NCBI GenBank assembly: GCA_027493525.1
Contig: JAOSKN010000002.1
Location: 2,389,326 to 2,453,325 of the forward strand
Direction of reading: 5' to 3'
Length of the DNA stretch: 64,000 nucleotides
Source of the DNA: Planctomycetota bacterium
GTDB lineage: Bacteria; Planctomycetota; SZUA-567; H5-PLA8
Part shown: positions 11,668 through 20,056 of the stretch, piece by piece
Layout of the letters: the number at the start of each line of letters is the position of its first letter
How positions within the stretch are numbered: position 1 is the stretch's first letter
The notes under the pieces: generated by a model
The model's database searches: none
What the model was told of the DNA's origin: nothing
Seen by the model: the letters and a program-made list of their open reading frames with translations, nothing else
Made by a program: the position numbers and the translations under genes

Positions 11668-12291
11668 GTAATCAACCACGCCCATAGGGCGTGGCTTTAG
11701 GAAGCCCCCCGAGGGGGCGTTTACGTGGGGAAAGCCCCGTTGGGGCTTGGGCTCAAGCGAGGTCCAAGTAGCCTTGGCCTAGCTCAAGCTGTTCCTGTTC
11801 CCGAATGTACCTCCGGATCTGCTCTTCGTTCAAGCCTACCGTACTGACGCAGTACCCAGGCGCCCAGAAATGCAAGCCCGTCATACGCCGCTCTTGCCTT
11901 AACTGCCGATGTATCCGAACTGCGCTCTTCCCTTTCAGGAAGCCCAGGGTATGAGAAACGCTGAACTTGGGCGGGATGCTCAAACACATATGAATGTGAT
12001 CGGGCATCGCATGACCTTCGATCAACTCCACGCCACGCTGTTGACACAACTGCTTCAACACCACACCCCCCTTGGCCCTGGCCTTTCCGTAAAACACCTT
12101 GTGCCGATACTTGGGCACGATTACCACATGATACTTACAATCCCATCGCACGTGGGACAAACTCTGCCAGTTGTCCATGGTTCTCCCTCCTGTCCCACGG
12201 GGCTTTCCCGGAGGGAGAACCTATCTGGCACGCCGGATCGGTCGAACCTCTTAGGGTCGCACGGCCATAGGCCGTGGCTTCAAGAACTGAA
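11668..12291 (-). mobile_element. IS200/IS605-superfamily element carrying only tnpA
   Basis: A 624-bp element with one Y1 transposase gene and a hairpin at each end: CCACGCCCATAGGGCGTGG near 11676-11694 and CACGGCCATAGGCCGTG near 12261-12277. There is no target duplication, as expected for single-strand 'peel and paste' transposition. On the transposase strand the left flank reads AATCAC and the element ends GATTAC, plausible cognate cleavage tetranucleotide contexts. Ends are inferred from restoration of the interrupted gene and are uncertain by up to 3 bases because ACT is shared at both junctions. No tnpB is present. Confidence 0.78.
11753..12178 (-). CDS. tnpA: IS200/IS605 family transposase TnpA (Y1 HUH transposase)
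   Basis: Full-length 141-aa REP-type/Y1 transposase that cuts and rejoins single-stranded DNA ends. The metal-binding HUH motif is seen in PDHIHMCLSIPP and the nucleophilic tyrosine in EEQIRRYIREQEQ near the C-terminus. The N-terminal motif HVRWDCKYHVVIVPKYRHKVF is diagnostic of IS200 TnpA. All key residues are intact, so the element may still be mobile. Confidence 0.95.
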   Translation of the reverse strand: MDNWQSLSHVRWDCKYHVVIVPKYRHKVFYGKARAKGGVVLKQLCQQRGVELIEGHAMPDHIHMCLSIPPKFSVSHTLGFLKGKSAVRIHRQLRQERRMTGLHFWAPGYCVSTVGLNEEQIRRYIREQEQLELGQGYLDLA

Positions 12292-12484
12292 GTGATTATA
12301 GCTGCCAGGAATCGAAGGACCAGCTTGGCCTGGTGGCCATCACTTTCAAGTTGTTCGTATTTAGATCCAAATAGAGTCCGCGATAGAAGCAGATAACAAA
12401 GGGGTATTAATGTCGCAGTGCATGCTGTAACTATTGCACCAAGCCTGACCGCATAGCGCACTTCGGACTGATAACATGGATTAT

Positions 12485-12700
12485 TCAAGGTGCTGTCGTC
12501 CCTCTCGCGTCGCCGCCACCATCCGTCTTCCACCGCGCGCGCTCGTACCCCTCGCAGGACCGCACCGGGAGCGGCGGGTAGCGCCGGAAGCGCGCATCCC
12601 TCTCCGCGAGCCGGCACATGTAGAAGACGCTGCCGCGGTCGTTCGACAGCCGCTTCACGTGCCGGCAGTGCTCGCAGAGTCCCGCGTCGGGCGCTACCAT
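12485..12700 (-). CDS. Small CxxC-motif protein
   Basis: A 71-aa protein with CEHCRHVKRLSNDRGSVFYMC followed by CEGYE, an arrangement of four cysteines (CxxC...C...C) suggesting zinc or iron-sulfur binding. Small proteins of this CEHC...F.MC type occur widely in Acidobacteria and related soil lineages without known function. Its coding strand lies opposite the start region of the downstream propeller gene. The interrupted membrane-protein gene starts 24 bases beyond its stop and may have been co-transcribed. Confidence 0.6.
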   Translation of the reverse strand: MVAPDAGLCEHCRHVKRLSNDRGSVFYMCRLAERDARFRRYPPLPVRSCEGYERARWKTDGGGDARGTTAP

Positions 12701-12730
12701 GATTTAGCAAAGCCTCCCGGAGGTTCCAGC

Positions 12731-14116
12731 ATGTCCGCGCCGCGGATCGAACTCAAGCCCGTGATGGAGTGCGCTCTCGGCTCGCCCGTCGGGCAGTTGC
12801 GCGCCGCGCCGGTCGGCCTGGGAGCAGGCGCGCCCCGCGCCTTCCTGGTCGCCTACGCCGCCGATTTCGACGTCGATCCCTACCACGAGATGTTCTTCTT
12901 TCCCACCGACACGCTCAAGCTCGTCCTGTTCGATACTCGAGGGCGGGAACTCTGGCGGCGCGACCTCGGCAAAGGCGTCGTCCCCGGGCTCTGGTTTTGC
13001 CCCTTCCTGCCATTTGACCTCGACGGGGACGGTGTGGACGAGATCTGGTTCGTCAACAATCTCGAACCGCGGCATCCGCTGGGCCTCAGCCATTACCGGC
13101 TCGAACGCCTCGACGCGGCCACCGGCCGGACTACCGGCCAGTGGCCGTGGCCGGCCAAGGGCCCCGCGCAAAGCATCAGCCACATGTACCGCAATTTCCT
13201 CCTGGGCGGGCACGTGCGCGGCGAGCCGGTGCTCGTGACCGCCCAAGGCACCTACGGCGACATGTTCCTTCAGGGCTGGCGCCCCGGCCTGGCTGCGCGC
13301 TGGGAGACCGTCATCGCCAGGGACGCGCCCGGCGCACGCGGGAGTCACCAGACCCCCGTCGTGGACCTCGACGGCGACGGCTGCGACGAATTCTTTTGGG
13401 GCGAGCGTTGCCTCAGGTTCGATACGGGCGCGGAAGTCTTCTGCGCCGACGCCGATTCTTATCGCGGGCATAGCGACGTGATCCAGCCCCTGCTCGATCG
13501 CCATGACGGGCGCTGGTACTTCTACACCTGCCGGGAGAGCGAAGATCGAAGCGCACCGCGGGTGGCGCTCTACGACGACCGGGGCCGGCGCGTCTGGGGC
13601 GCGCTGGAGCGCGGGCATATCGACATGGGCTGGGTGGCGCACCTGCGCGGCGAACTCGGCCTCGCCGCGATGGCCATCCGGATCGGCAAGAAGACCTGCG
13701 GCCCCGACGGGCGCTTCCACCAGGACATGGAGCGCTTCGCCTACGATGCGCGCACGGGCCGGTCCGTCGAGCTGCCGTTCGATCCGTACATGAGCGTCCC
13801 GGTGGACCTCGATGGGGACGGCTGGCACGAACTTTACCGCGGGCAGGCCGGCGTGGACGTGGGCGGCGAAGTCCTCGACGCGACCGGGCGGATCCTGGCC
13901 GACGTGAAGGGCCACGAAGCGCTGGCCTGCAAATTCTGCGACCTGCCCGGCGAGCAACTCCTGATCTTCGACGCGGCGGGCGCGCTGCGCGTCTGGGCCG
14001 ACGAGCGGGCCGAGGATCGCGACGCGGCCCGCGCCCGGTACGCGCATCCGTTCTACGCCGCCAACCGCCGCCTTACCGGGACGGGCTACAACCTGCGCAC
14101 CCTGGGCGGCCTGTAG
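12731..14116 (+). CDS. FG-GAP/VCBS-like beta-propeller protein with calcium-type DxDxDG repeats
   Basis: A 461-aa protein without an obvious signal peptide. Three copies of an acidic loop, DLDGDGVDEIWF, DLDGDGCDEFFW and DLDGDGWHELYR, recur at roughly 120-150-residue intervals, the hallmark of integrin-like FG-GAP propeller blades that bind calcium. Overall layout resembles the propeller of rhamnogalacturonan lyases of family PL11, but catalytic residues could not be assigned, so a lyase activity is only a possibility. GGAGG lies 7 bases before ATG 12731. The gene points away from the leftward CxxC/membrane genes. Confidence 0.68.
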   Translation: MSAPRIELKPVMECALGSPVGQLRAAPVGLGAGAPRAFLVAYAADFDVDPYHEMFFFPTDTLKLVLFDTRGRELWRRDLGKGVVPGLWFCPFLPFDLDGDGVDEIWFVNNLEPRHPLGLSHYRLERLDAATGRTTGQWPWPAKGPAQSISHMYRNFLLGGHVRGEPVLVTAQGTYGDMFLQGWRPGLAARWETVIARDAPGARGSHQTPVVDLDGDGCDEFFWGERCLRFDTGAEVFCADADSYRGHSDVIQPLLDRHDGRWYFYTCRESEDRSAPRVALYDDRGRRVWGALERGHIDMGWVAHLRGELGLAAMAIRIGKKTCGPDGRFHQDMERFAYDARTGRSVELPFDPYMSVPVDLDGDGWHELYRGQAGVDVGGEVLDATGRILADVKGHEALACKFCDLPGEQLLIFDAAGALRVWADERAEDRDAARARYAHPFYAANRRLTGTGYNLRTLGGL

Positions 14117-14176
14117 TTCGCTTCGTCCTGGAGAACCGGGCCGCGCCGCTCTAGAATCCGCGGAAAGGAGAACTCG

Positions 14177-14494
14177 ATGCCCCTGCACGTTGTCGGCGAC
14201 CTCTGTCCCGCGTGCAAAAAGCGCGGCTTGGTCGTCGGGGGCTTCAATCCGTTGGATCAGGAGGCGCTCTTCTTCCGCCCCATGGGCTGGCTCATCGACC
14301 GCCTGGAAGTTCAGCAGGCCTGCTGTCCGCAGTGCGGATTCATCGTCTTTGCCATCGCGCCCAAGTCCCTGGAGCGCCTTCGAAAAGTGCTGCGCAAGGA
14401 ACGTGAGAGCGAGACCGTGACTTACCATGCCAAGACGCGCCGCCGCAAAAAGGAAGGCGGCGAGCCGAAAAGCAGACCCGCGAACGGATCATGA
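14177..14494 (+). CDS. Small zinc-ribbon protein
   Basis: A 105-aa protein with two CxxC knuckles, CPACKKRG near residue 10 and CCPQCGF near residue 55, forming a probable four-cysteine zinc ribbon, followed by a Lys/Arg-rich basic tail that could touch nucleic acid. The ribosome site GAAAGGAGAA is strong. Its stop overlaps the folK start (ATGA), so the two are translationally coupled. Function unknown. Confidence 0.72.
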   Translation: MPLHVVGDLCPACKKRGLVVGGFNPLDQEALFFRPMGWLIDRLEVQQACCPQCGFIVFAIAPKSLERLRKVLRKERESETVTYHAKTRRRKKEGGEPKSRPANGS

Positions 14495-14982
14495 ACTCGA
14501 CGCCGCTTCATACGGCCTACGTGGCCTTGGGCAGCAACCTGGGCGATCGCGCCGAACACCTCAAGGCGGCGCTGGCGGAACTCCCCAGGCGCGGGGTCGA
14601 AGTGGTGCGCGTCTCGTCCTTCTTCGAGACCGAGCCCGTCGAGCCGCCCCCGGGCGAGGAACACCTGAATTACCTAAACGCCGCCGCAGAAGTACGCACT
14701 GCGCTCGAACCGCGCCGCCTCCTGGACGTGCTCCATTACATCGAGGGCCGGCAGGGGCGCGTGCGCACGGGGCGCCGGCACGAAGCGCGCACGCTGGACC
14801 TGGATCTGCTGCTTTACGATGACCGGGTGGAGGACGAAGAAGGGTTGTGCCTGCCGCACCCGCGCATGTCACGCAGGCGCTTCGTCCTCGCCCCGCTGGC
14901 GGAGATCGCGCCGGAGGCCTGGCATCCGGTCGCGAAGAAGACCGTCAGGGAACTCCTGGAGAGCCTCGCGGATCGGGCCTGA
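14491..14982 (+). CDS. folK: 2-amino-4-hydroxy-6-hydroxymethyldihydropteridine pyrophosphokinase (HPPK)
   Basis: Folate-pathway enzyme that transfers pyrophosphate from ATP to 6-hydroxymethyl-7,8-dihydropterin. The 163-aa protein begins TAYVALGSNLGDR, the family signature, and contains ARTLDLDLLLYDD, carrying the aspartates that bind magnesium, then LPHPRMSRRRFVLAPLAEIAP. Length and motifs are standard. It starts inside the stop of the zinc-ribbon gene with a 4-base overlap. Other folate genes are not nearby. Confidence 0.95.
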   Translation: MNSTPLHTAYVALGSNLGDRAEHLKAALAELPRRGVEVVRVSSFFETEPVEPPPGEEHLNYLNAAAEVRTALEPRRLLDVLHYIEGRQGRVRTGRRHEARTLDLDLLLYDDRVEDEEGLCLPHPRMSRRRFVLAPLAEIAPEAWHPVAKKTVRELLESLADRA

Positions 14983-14993
14983 GCGGCGCACGC

Positions 14994-15953
14994 TTACCGG
15001 CCTGCCGCTTCCTTACGTACTTCCTGCTTCTCTTCCTTGACCGGCGCCGGAACCGGAATCTCCGGGCGCGGCTGGCCTCCACATGCCGGATCGATCTTCT
15101 GCTTCGGCCAAGGCAGCCCCCGCGCGTCGGTAATCCGCAGGGCCAGTTCCCAGCCGCCGTAACCCTGGCTCACCCGGACCAGCAGCGGGTTCCAGCCCGG
15201 CTTCAGCGCGACCTCGACGAGGTCCTCGTCGGGCGTCAGCGCGCGCTGGATGTCGAGCGCGTGCACGCGCTTCCCGTTGAGCCACACCGCGATCCCGTCG
15301 TCGCTCCCGATCCACAGCCGCGCCGCGGCGGCCGCGTCGCTGTGCACGAACGTCAGCATGAACCCGTTGGCGAATTCGATCTGCCGCTTGAAGGGCTTCT
15401 TGAGGTCCACGCGCCCCCACTTGCCCTCGAACGGCCGCGTCCATTTCAGCTTGCGGCCCTGGGGCTTCTCCGGATCCACGGGTACCTCCGCGTCCGTGTC
15501 GATCCGGGCCAGGTTGTCGAGCCCTGTCGGCAGGCCCAGCCAGTCGCGCTGCGGCTGGTGATCCCGAGGCTGATTGCCTTCGGGGAATGGGAAGGGACCC
15601 AGGTACAGGAAGTCCTGCACGCACTGCTCGCCGCCTACCTTGTCGCGGATGCCCGGGAGCAGCGCGCTCACGGTCGAGCGAACCTGCGGTGCGACCTCGG
15701 CGGCCAAGGCGCCGTACAGCCGTGCCAGAACCCGCCCGTCAGAACGCGAGGTCAACAGCTCGCATGCGCGTTGCCGCACCGCGAAATCGTCGTCGGCGAG
15801 TTCCTGCAGCGCCAGTTCGATCTGCTCGCGTGTCAGCGTCCCGCCGGCCGCTTCGGGATTCTCCCAGGTCTGCTCGACCGCCGGACTGGCTGCGCAGAGC
15901 GCTGCCAGTCCAAGGGCGCACCACAGGAATCGGTGACGTCGGACTTCCGCCAT
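14994..15953 (-). CDS. Exported HEAT-like protein with C-terminal beta-sandwich (GPF/WLNG) domain
   Basis: A 319-aa protein with a signal peptide (RFLWCALGLAALCAASPA). Residues about 35-105 form HEAT-like helices (LALQELADDDFAVRQRACELL). The rest is a beta-sandwich: LGPFPFPEGN, LKWTRPFEGKWGRVDLKKPF, LWIGSDDGIAVWLNGKRVHAL, VEVALKPGWNPLLVRVSQG. The same GPF...VWLN...L..GWN/SN..LV.V pattern occurs in the 1300-aa protein at 25332-29231. Such domains resemble PA14/galactose-binding modules, but ligand and role are unknown. The next gene upstream on the same strand begins at 17310 and is also exported, so they may form an operon. Confidence 0.72.
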   Translation of the reverse strand: MAEVRRHRFLWCALGLAALCAASPAVEQTWENPEAAGGTLTREQIELALQELADDDFAVRQRACELLTSRSDGRVLARLYGALAAEVAPQVRSTVSALLPGIRDKVGGEQCVQDFLYLGPFPFPEGNQPRDHQPQRDWLGLPTGLDNLARIDTDAEVPVDPEKPQGRKLKWTRPFEGKWGRVDLKKPFKRQIEFANGFMLTFVHSDAAAAARLWIGSDDGIAVWLNGKRVHALDIQRALTPDEDLVEVALKPGWNPLLVRVSQGYGGWELALRITDARGLPWPKQKIDPACGGQPRPEIPVPAPVKEEKQEVRKEAAGR

Positions 15954-16109
15954 CGGGCTTCGTCTCCAAGAGTAACCCTGGGAAGCAATGCACGTTAGCC
16001 GCTCGGCGCGGCTTCCGCCAGCAACGCGCCTGCTGCTGAAGAGTCTGACGCTTGGTATTTGCTGCGCGTGTTCCGATTGGCGGGGACACCACGTGCGCCG
16101 TGGCGCCGC

Positions 16110-17310
16110 TTACTCTTTCTGTTCCAGCATCTCCGCCCCGGTCTTCATCTCGGTCTTCATTTCGGGCTCGGATTTCTTCTCGGGCTCGGGCTTCTTCTCT
16201 TCGGCGGGCTTGTCGGCCATCTCCATCTCCGCCTTTTTTCTTCTCTTCCGCCTCCTTCTCGGCCTTCAGGCTCGCCTCGACGACGGTGGTGAGTTCCTTT
16301 GTCAGCACGTCCAGGTCGTCCAGCGACTTGCGGTAGGCTTCCTTCTCCTCGTCCTTGGTGAACTTGAGCGTGGGGAACTCCACGCGCCCGCGCGCGACCT
16401 CGGCCTGACCGTCCTTGATGAGTTGCAAGACCTTGCCGCGTTCGTTCTGGAGCGACTTGAGAATGTACGAGGTCCGCACCGAGAGCTCTTGGAACTTGTT
16501 CTCTTCGCGCTGAGCCAGCAGGCGGTCGCGCAACTCCGGGTTTTCGGGCAGTTCCTCCTGCGCCTCCTCGATGGTGCGCAGCGCGAAAGAGGCGCGGAGC
16601 ATCACCGCGGTCCGGTCCGAACGGCTCAACTGGTAAAGCGCCTCCATCGCCGGGCGCCCGACCTTGATCAACTCCTGCTCGGCCTCGGCCTGCTTCTCGA
16701 AGTCCGCGCCGCTCATCTGTTCGATCAGCTCCGCGACGCGCTTGGCCGCCGCGTCGCCGTCCGCGCGCACGCCCTCCACCACGATCCAGCCGGCCTTCTT
16801 TCCGTTGAGCACGATCAGGTTCACCGCGCGCACGTCGTCGAGGTGCTCGACGCCTGCGTCGAACTGCCACTTGCTGGCCTCGGTCTTCCAGTTGCCTTTC
16901 GCCAGCGGAACCTCGAGCGCATTCCAGCCCTGCTTCAGCGGGAAGGTCTTCGACTCGTGCCAGACGTAGGCCTGCGTGGTGCTCAGCGCGACGGAGACCT
17001 GCGGCGTCTCGGCGTCCGGAGCGAAGACCCACAGGTTCAGCTTGCCCGCCGCGTCGGCGCTGAAGCCGGTCAGGTGCTTGAAGGCGGTCTTCTCCTTTTC
17101 GCCCGCGTCGAAGGTAAGCTTGAGCAGGCTCTTTCGGCGGCCCATCCGGAGGCGGTCGGAGGCGCCGGTATTACCCCACGATTCGCGCACCCACGACCCG
17201 ACTTCCATTCCCGGCGCGGGGTTGGCCTCGTTGGGCGGGATCGGCGCCGAGCCGGCCCAGAGCCCCGGGCAAATCAGCGCCGCCAGCGCGAGCATCCGGT
17301 ACGTACGCAT
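16110..17310 (-). CDS. Exported protein with carbohydrate-binding-like domain; reading frame broken once near the C-terminus
   Basis: Signal peptide MRTYRMLALAALICPGLWA, then a beta-sandwich domain (LLKLTFDAGEKEK, KQGWNALEVPLAKGNW) and a helical region (about residues 190-350) ending in a Lys/Glu-rich tail. The frame breaks at a run of six A on the coding strand (T6 at 16234-16239). Removing one base gives a continuing tail, KKKAEMEMADKPAEEKKPEP, ending at TAA 16110: 400 codons exactly, with codon use like the rest. Unrepaired, the frame runs far into the next gene as an Arg-rich non-natural tail. A sequencing error is the simplest explanation. Function unknown. Confidence 0.66.
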
Positions 17311-17454
17311 AGTATTCGCTCCTTTTGGTGCTAACGGCGCAGCGGCGGCGAAGTCACCGGAACTCCCAGCGTACCATACCCGCGTTGAAGATTAAGCGTT
17401 GAATGGAAACGGGTTGGGGGACGGCTGCGGGTTCTCGAACCGTCGCTATGGCCA

Positions 17455-18411
17455 TTACGCCTTCAGGCGCGCCCGTTTTAGGAACGCCTGCGGAAGGAAC
17501 TCGATCAGGTCGCCCGCGACCAGCGAGTGCTCGCCCAGCTTCTTCGCGGCCAAGTCCCCTGCCAGCCCATGCAGGTATACCCCCAGCACAGCGGCCTCGA
17601 ACCCGCCCATGCGCTGCCCCAAGAGCGCGCCGATCAGCCCGCTCAGCACGTCCCCCGAACCGCCCGTGGCCATGCCCGGGTTGCCGGTCGCGTTGATGTA
17701 GAGGCGCTTCCCGTCCGTGACCACCGTGCCGGATCCCTTAAGCAGCGTCACCGCGCCGGGGCCGGCCAGTTCAACCAGTTCCCGCGCCGCGCGCACGCGA
17801 TCCTTCTGAACGCGCCCAATCGTCGTGCCCAGCAGCCGCGCGGCTTCGCCGGGGTGGGGGGTGAGGACTAGCGGCGCCGGCCCGGGCTCAGGCGCGTTGC
17901 GCTCATCCCAGGTCTCGTGGAGTTTCAACCAGTCGGTTTTGCGCCGCTTCTCGCCGACCTCGCGCAGGCGCTTCTTTGGGAACGCATTCAAGCCGCTGGC
18001 ATCCAGCACCAGGGGGAAGAAGAAGAGGCCCACCGTCCTGCGCGTCTCCGCGTCGGTTTCGGGGCAACCTCCCAAGCCGGGACCAAGGACGGTTACATCG
18101 TGCCAGGCTTGCTCTTCTTCCCTGATCTGCATCAGACCCGAGCGTGCGAACGTCCCGTACTTCGTCGCCGGCCGGCCGCCGGTGGTGCACTCGTCGAGCT
18201 TTGCCGCTACCACGTCCCAGATGCACTCCGGGACCACGACCTTCACCAGCCCCGCGCCGCCCCGCAGCGCCCCGCGCGCGGCCAGGCACGGCGCGCCGGC
18301 CATCCCGCGGCTCCCGCCCACGATCAGCACGCGCCCGCAGGAACCTTTGTGCGCGTCCCGCGCCCGGCGGGGCAGCGCTGGGACTTTCTGGGTCCGTTTG
18401 AGTGCAGGCAT
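17455..18411 (-). CDS. nnrD: ADP/ATP-dependent NAD(P)H-hydrate dehydratase
   Basis: Metabolite-repair enzyme restoring damaged NAD(P)H hydrates, 318 aa. It matches the C-terminal YjeF (ribokinase-like) fold: GRVLIVGGSRGMAGAPCLAARGALRGGAGLV at the N-terminus, VLGPGLG, VLTPHPGEAARLLG, LLKGSGTVVTDG, and NPGMATGGSGDVLSGLIGALLGQ with the conserved GxGD phosphate-binding site. The NnrE epimerase domain often fused to it is absent. It is the last gene of a leftward series starting with larB. Confidence 0.93.
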   Translation of the reverse strand: MPALKRTQKVPALPRRARDAHKGSCGRVLIVGGSRGMAGAPCLAARGALRGGAGLVKVVVPECIWDVVAAKLDECTTGGRPATKYGTFARSGLMQIREEEQAWHDVTVLGPGLGGCPETDAETRRTVGLFFFPLVLDASGLNAFPKKRLREVGEKRRKTDWLKLHETWDERNAPEPGPAPLVLTPHPGEAARLLGTTIGRVQKDRVRAARELVELAGPGAVTLLKGSGTVVTDGKRLYINATGNPGMATGGSGDVLSGLIGALLGQRMGGFEAAVLGVYLHGLAGDLAAKKLGEHSLVAGDLIEFLPQAFLKRARLKA

Positions 18412-18417
18412 GCGGAA

Positions 18418-18547
18418 GACAGTAATCAGTAAGCGGTGAACAGTAAACAGTGAACCCGCGTTCAGGACTCAGGGGGCTGGGAACTGATTGCTCGGAACTC
18501 GGAACTCTTCCCCCTTCTTCTTCTCCGTGCCTCCGTGGTGAAAAAGA
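18418..18547. repeat. Intergenic heptad repeats plus a CTCCGTG-type dispersed repeat
   Basis: The eda-nnrD gap is filled with degenerate seven-base repeats: CAGTAAT/CAGTAAG/AACAGTAAACAGTGAAC at about 18420-18456, then two CGGAACT units at 18492-18507, then CTCCGTGCCTCCGTGGTG at about 18523-18540 ending three codons before the eda stop. The CTCCGTG block recurs near 42354 and 61479. Confidence 0.75.
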
Positions 18548-18549
18548 CC

Positions 18550-19197
18550 TCACCCCCGCGCCGCGCGGACGGCCTCCACGAAGCGCCGCGCCGTCTCGGT
18601 CATCTTCCCGAACTCGCGCGCCTTCAGGAGCTTCAAATCGAAGAGCGCCCCGCCGGCGCCGACGGCGAAGGCACCGGCATCGAACCACGCCGCGACGGTC
18701 TTCTCGTTCACGCCGCCGGTCGGGACCATGCGGACCTCGGGGTAGGGGCCCTTGAGCGCCTTCAGATAGTCTGGGCCGCCGAGGCTGGCGGGGAAGATCT
18801 TCACCGCGCTCGCGCCGAGTTCCCACGCGCGGTGGACTTCGGTGGGCGTCAGCGCGCCGGGGAAAATCGGGAGCCCCAGCCGCTGCGCCGACTCGATCAC
18901 GTGCGTGCTGGTGTTGGGGGCGACGAGGTACTTCGCGCCGGACTCGTACGCGGCCTTGGCCTGCTCGGTCGTCGTGACCGTGCCCGCGCCGAGCAGGATC
19001 TTCTCGCCGAACTCCTTGGCCACGGCGGCGATGGCGTCGGCCGCGCCCGGCACGGTGAAGGTGATCTCGATCGCCTCCAGCCCGCCCTCGTAGACCGCGC
19101 GGATGCCGTCGAGGGCGTCCTGCTTCGTCTCCGCGCGCACCACCAGGATCGCGCCCAGTTCGCCGATGCGGTTGACGGTATGGATGGCGGATGACAT
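18550..19197 (-). CDS. eda: KDPG/KHG aldolase
   Basis: Class I aldolase predicted to split 2-keto-3-deoxy-6-phosphogluconate into pyruvate and glyceraldehyde-3-phosphate (Entner-Doudoroff or uronate catabolism). The 215-aa protein shows LVVRAETKQDALDGIRAVYEGGLEAIEITFTVP, the catalytic glutamate region LLGAGTVTT, the Schiff-base lysine in ELGASAVKIFPASLGGP and VPTGGVNEKTVAAW. ATG 19197 has GGAGGAG 6 bases upstream. It lies 34 bases after the Hint-domain gene on the same strand. Confidence 0.93.
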   Translation of the reverse strand: MSSAIHTVNRIGELGAILVVRAETKQDALDGIRAVYEGGLEAIEITFTVPGAADAIAAVAKEFGEKILLGAGTVTTTEQAKAAYESGAKYLVAPNTSTHVIESAQRLGLPIFPGALTPTEVHRAWELGASAVKIFPASLGGPDYLKALKGPYPEVRMVPTGGVNEKTVAAWFDAGAFAVGAGGALFDLKLLKAREFGKMTETARRFVEAVRAARG

Positions 19198-19231
19198 GCA
19201 GGCTCCTCCAGATGTTGCAATTGCCGGCGCG

Positions 19232-20047
19232 TCACTTCTTTCGCATCTTGTTATGCACCAGGACTCCGTTCGCAAAGAAATTGGAGTTGGGTTCAACGGT
19301 AAGATCGTACACGCGGACCGCGTGAGCGCGACGATGGATTCCCGCCACGCGGACCGATCCTGACTCCGTTGCCAGTTCGTCGCCTGGCTTCAATTCGCCT
19401 GCCTCGCTCCAGCCCGTGGACGTGGCAATCGGGTGCGTGGGCGTTGCATTGAACCACTGGCCGTTTTCAAGCGTGATGTGAAGGAATCCGCTGGAACCAT
19501 CCACATAACTGGAGACTACTTGAGCGACCTCCCGGTGACCTTGAGCATTTATGCTCCAAACGCTGTCGCCAGTGCGCAAGTCCTGAATGGCTCTCGCCCC
19601 TTCGGGAGTTGCAACGCGCGTACCTTCTTTCAGGCACTGGATGCGGAGAAAAGGTAATACGGGAATGACCGGAAGAATAAACACGCTCAAGAGAAGAAGG
19701 ATAGATGAAAGTCGGCCAAAGACTTTCAAACGATCCCTGTTCGTACACACCCAACTTAAATAGACCCACCAAACCGCGAACAGCAATATCGACAACGCCC
19801 AGGGAAAGTCGCGCAGGAAGAACAGAATCTTTAGAGCCAAGACGGTGAGGTAGGGAAGAGGTAGTTGGAGTACGCGATAGGATTCCCAGTATTCCGAGGT
19901 AGCTCGCAGGCAGAGCGATGCGCTCAGCATGATTACGATCAGCGGGATAGCACTCGCCCAGCGCTCTCCCATCGTAGGCGTTTCGGGGAGCTTGGGCTGC
20001 TGCGCAAGCAGGTCCGCGAGTTCTTTGGGCAGTTTCGGATCCGGCAT
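19232..20047 (-). CDS. Multi-pass membrane protein ending in a Hint (intein-like) autoprocessing domain
   Basis: A 271-aa protein: a short Pro/Leu-rich N-terminus, about four membrane helices (residues 33-135), then a Hint domain. The domain begins with the nucleophile Cys138 in CLKEGTRVATPEGARAIQ, has the TxxH block TPTHPIATSTGW, and ends VYDLTVEPNSNFFANGVLVHN, with His265-Asn266 followed by only KMRKK. There is no Cys/Ser/Thr after the Asn, so splicing is unlikely; self-cleavage releasing the membrane part or a tail is the family-based expectation. AGGAG overlaps the larB stop (9-base gap), indicating coupling. Base composition is less GC-rich than its neighbours, suggesting a later arrival. 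Confidence 0.78.
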   Translation of the reverse strand: MPDPKLPKELADLLAQQPKLPETPTMGERWASAIPLIVIMLSASLCLRATSEYWESYRVLQLPLPYLTVLALKILFFLRDFPWALSILLFAVWWVYLSWVCTNRDRLKVFGRLSSILLLLSVFILPVIPVLPFLRIQCLKEGTRVATPEGARAIQDLRTGDSVWSINAQGHREVAQVVSSYVDGSSGFLHITLENGQWFNATPTHPIATSTGWSEAGELKPGDELATESGSVRVAGIHRRAHAVRVYDLTVEPNSNFFANGVLVHNKMRKK

Positions 20048-20056
20048 GCAAGGCTC

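Larger units (their letters stand above)
11157..12461 (-). pseudogene. Multi-pass membrane protein gene interrupted by an IS200-type insertion
   Basis: Two fragments of one gene flank the insertion. The 5' part (12461 down to 12292) reads VRYAVRLGAIVTACTATLIP... to FLAAII; the 3' part (11667 down to 11157) continues TGAALAGSGIGYAHYQ and ends FSDPP-stop. Removing 11668-12291 joins them without a frame change: 170 + 511 = 681 bases, 227 codons including stop, giving about 226 aa with roughly six membrane helices. The proposed start is GTG 12461, 24 bases after the CxxC gene. The function is unknown. The 3' fragment alone could start at a TTG (11675) supplied by the element's end, but the normal product is lost. 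Confidence 0.72.

Noticed and set aside
15739-16230. Arg-rich C-terminal extension of the exported protein starting at 17310
   Set aside because: It begins exactly at the six-A run, overlaps the next gene and has unnatural composition; the shifted frame continues the Lys/Glu tail and ends properly.
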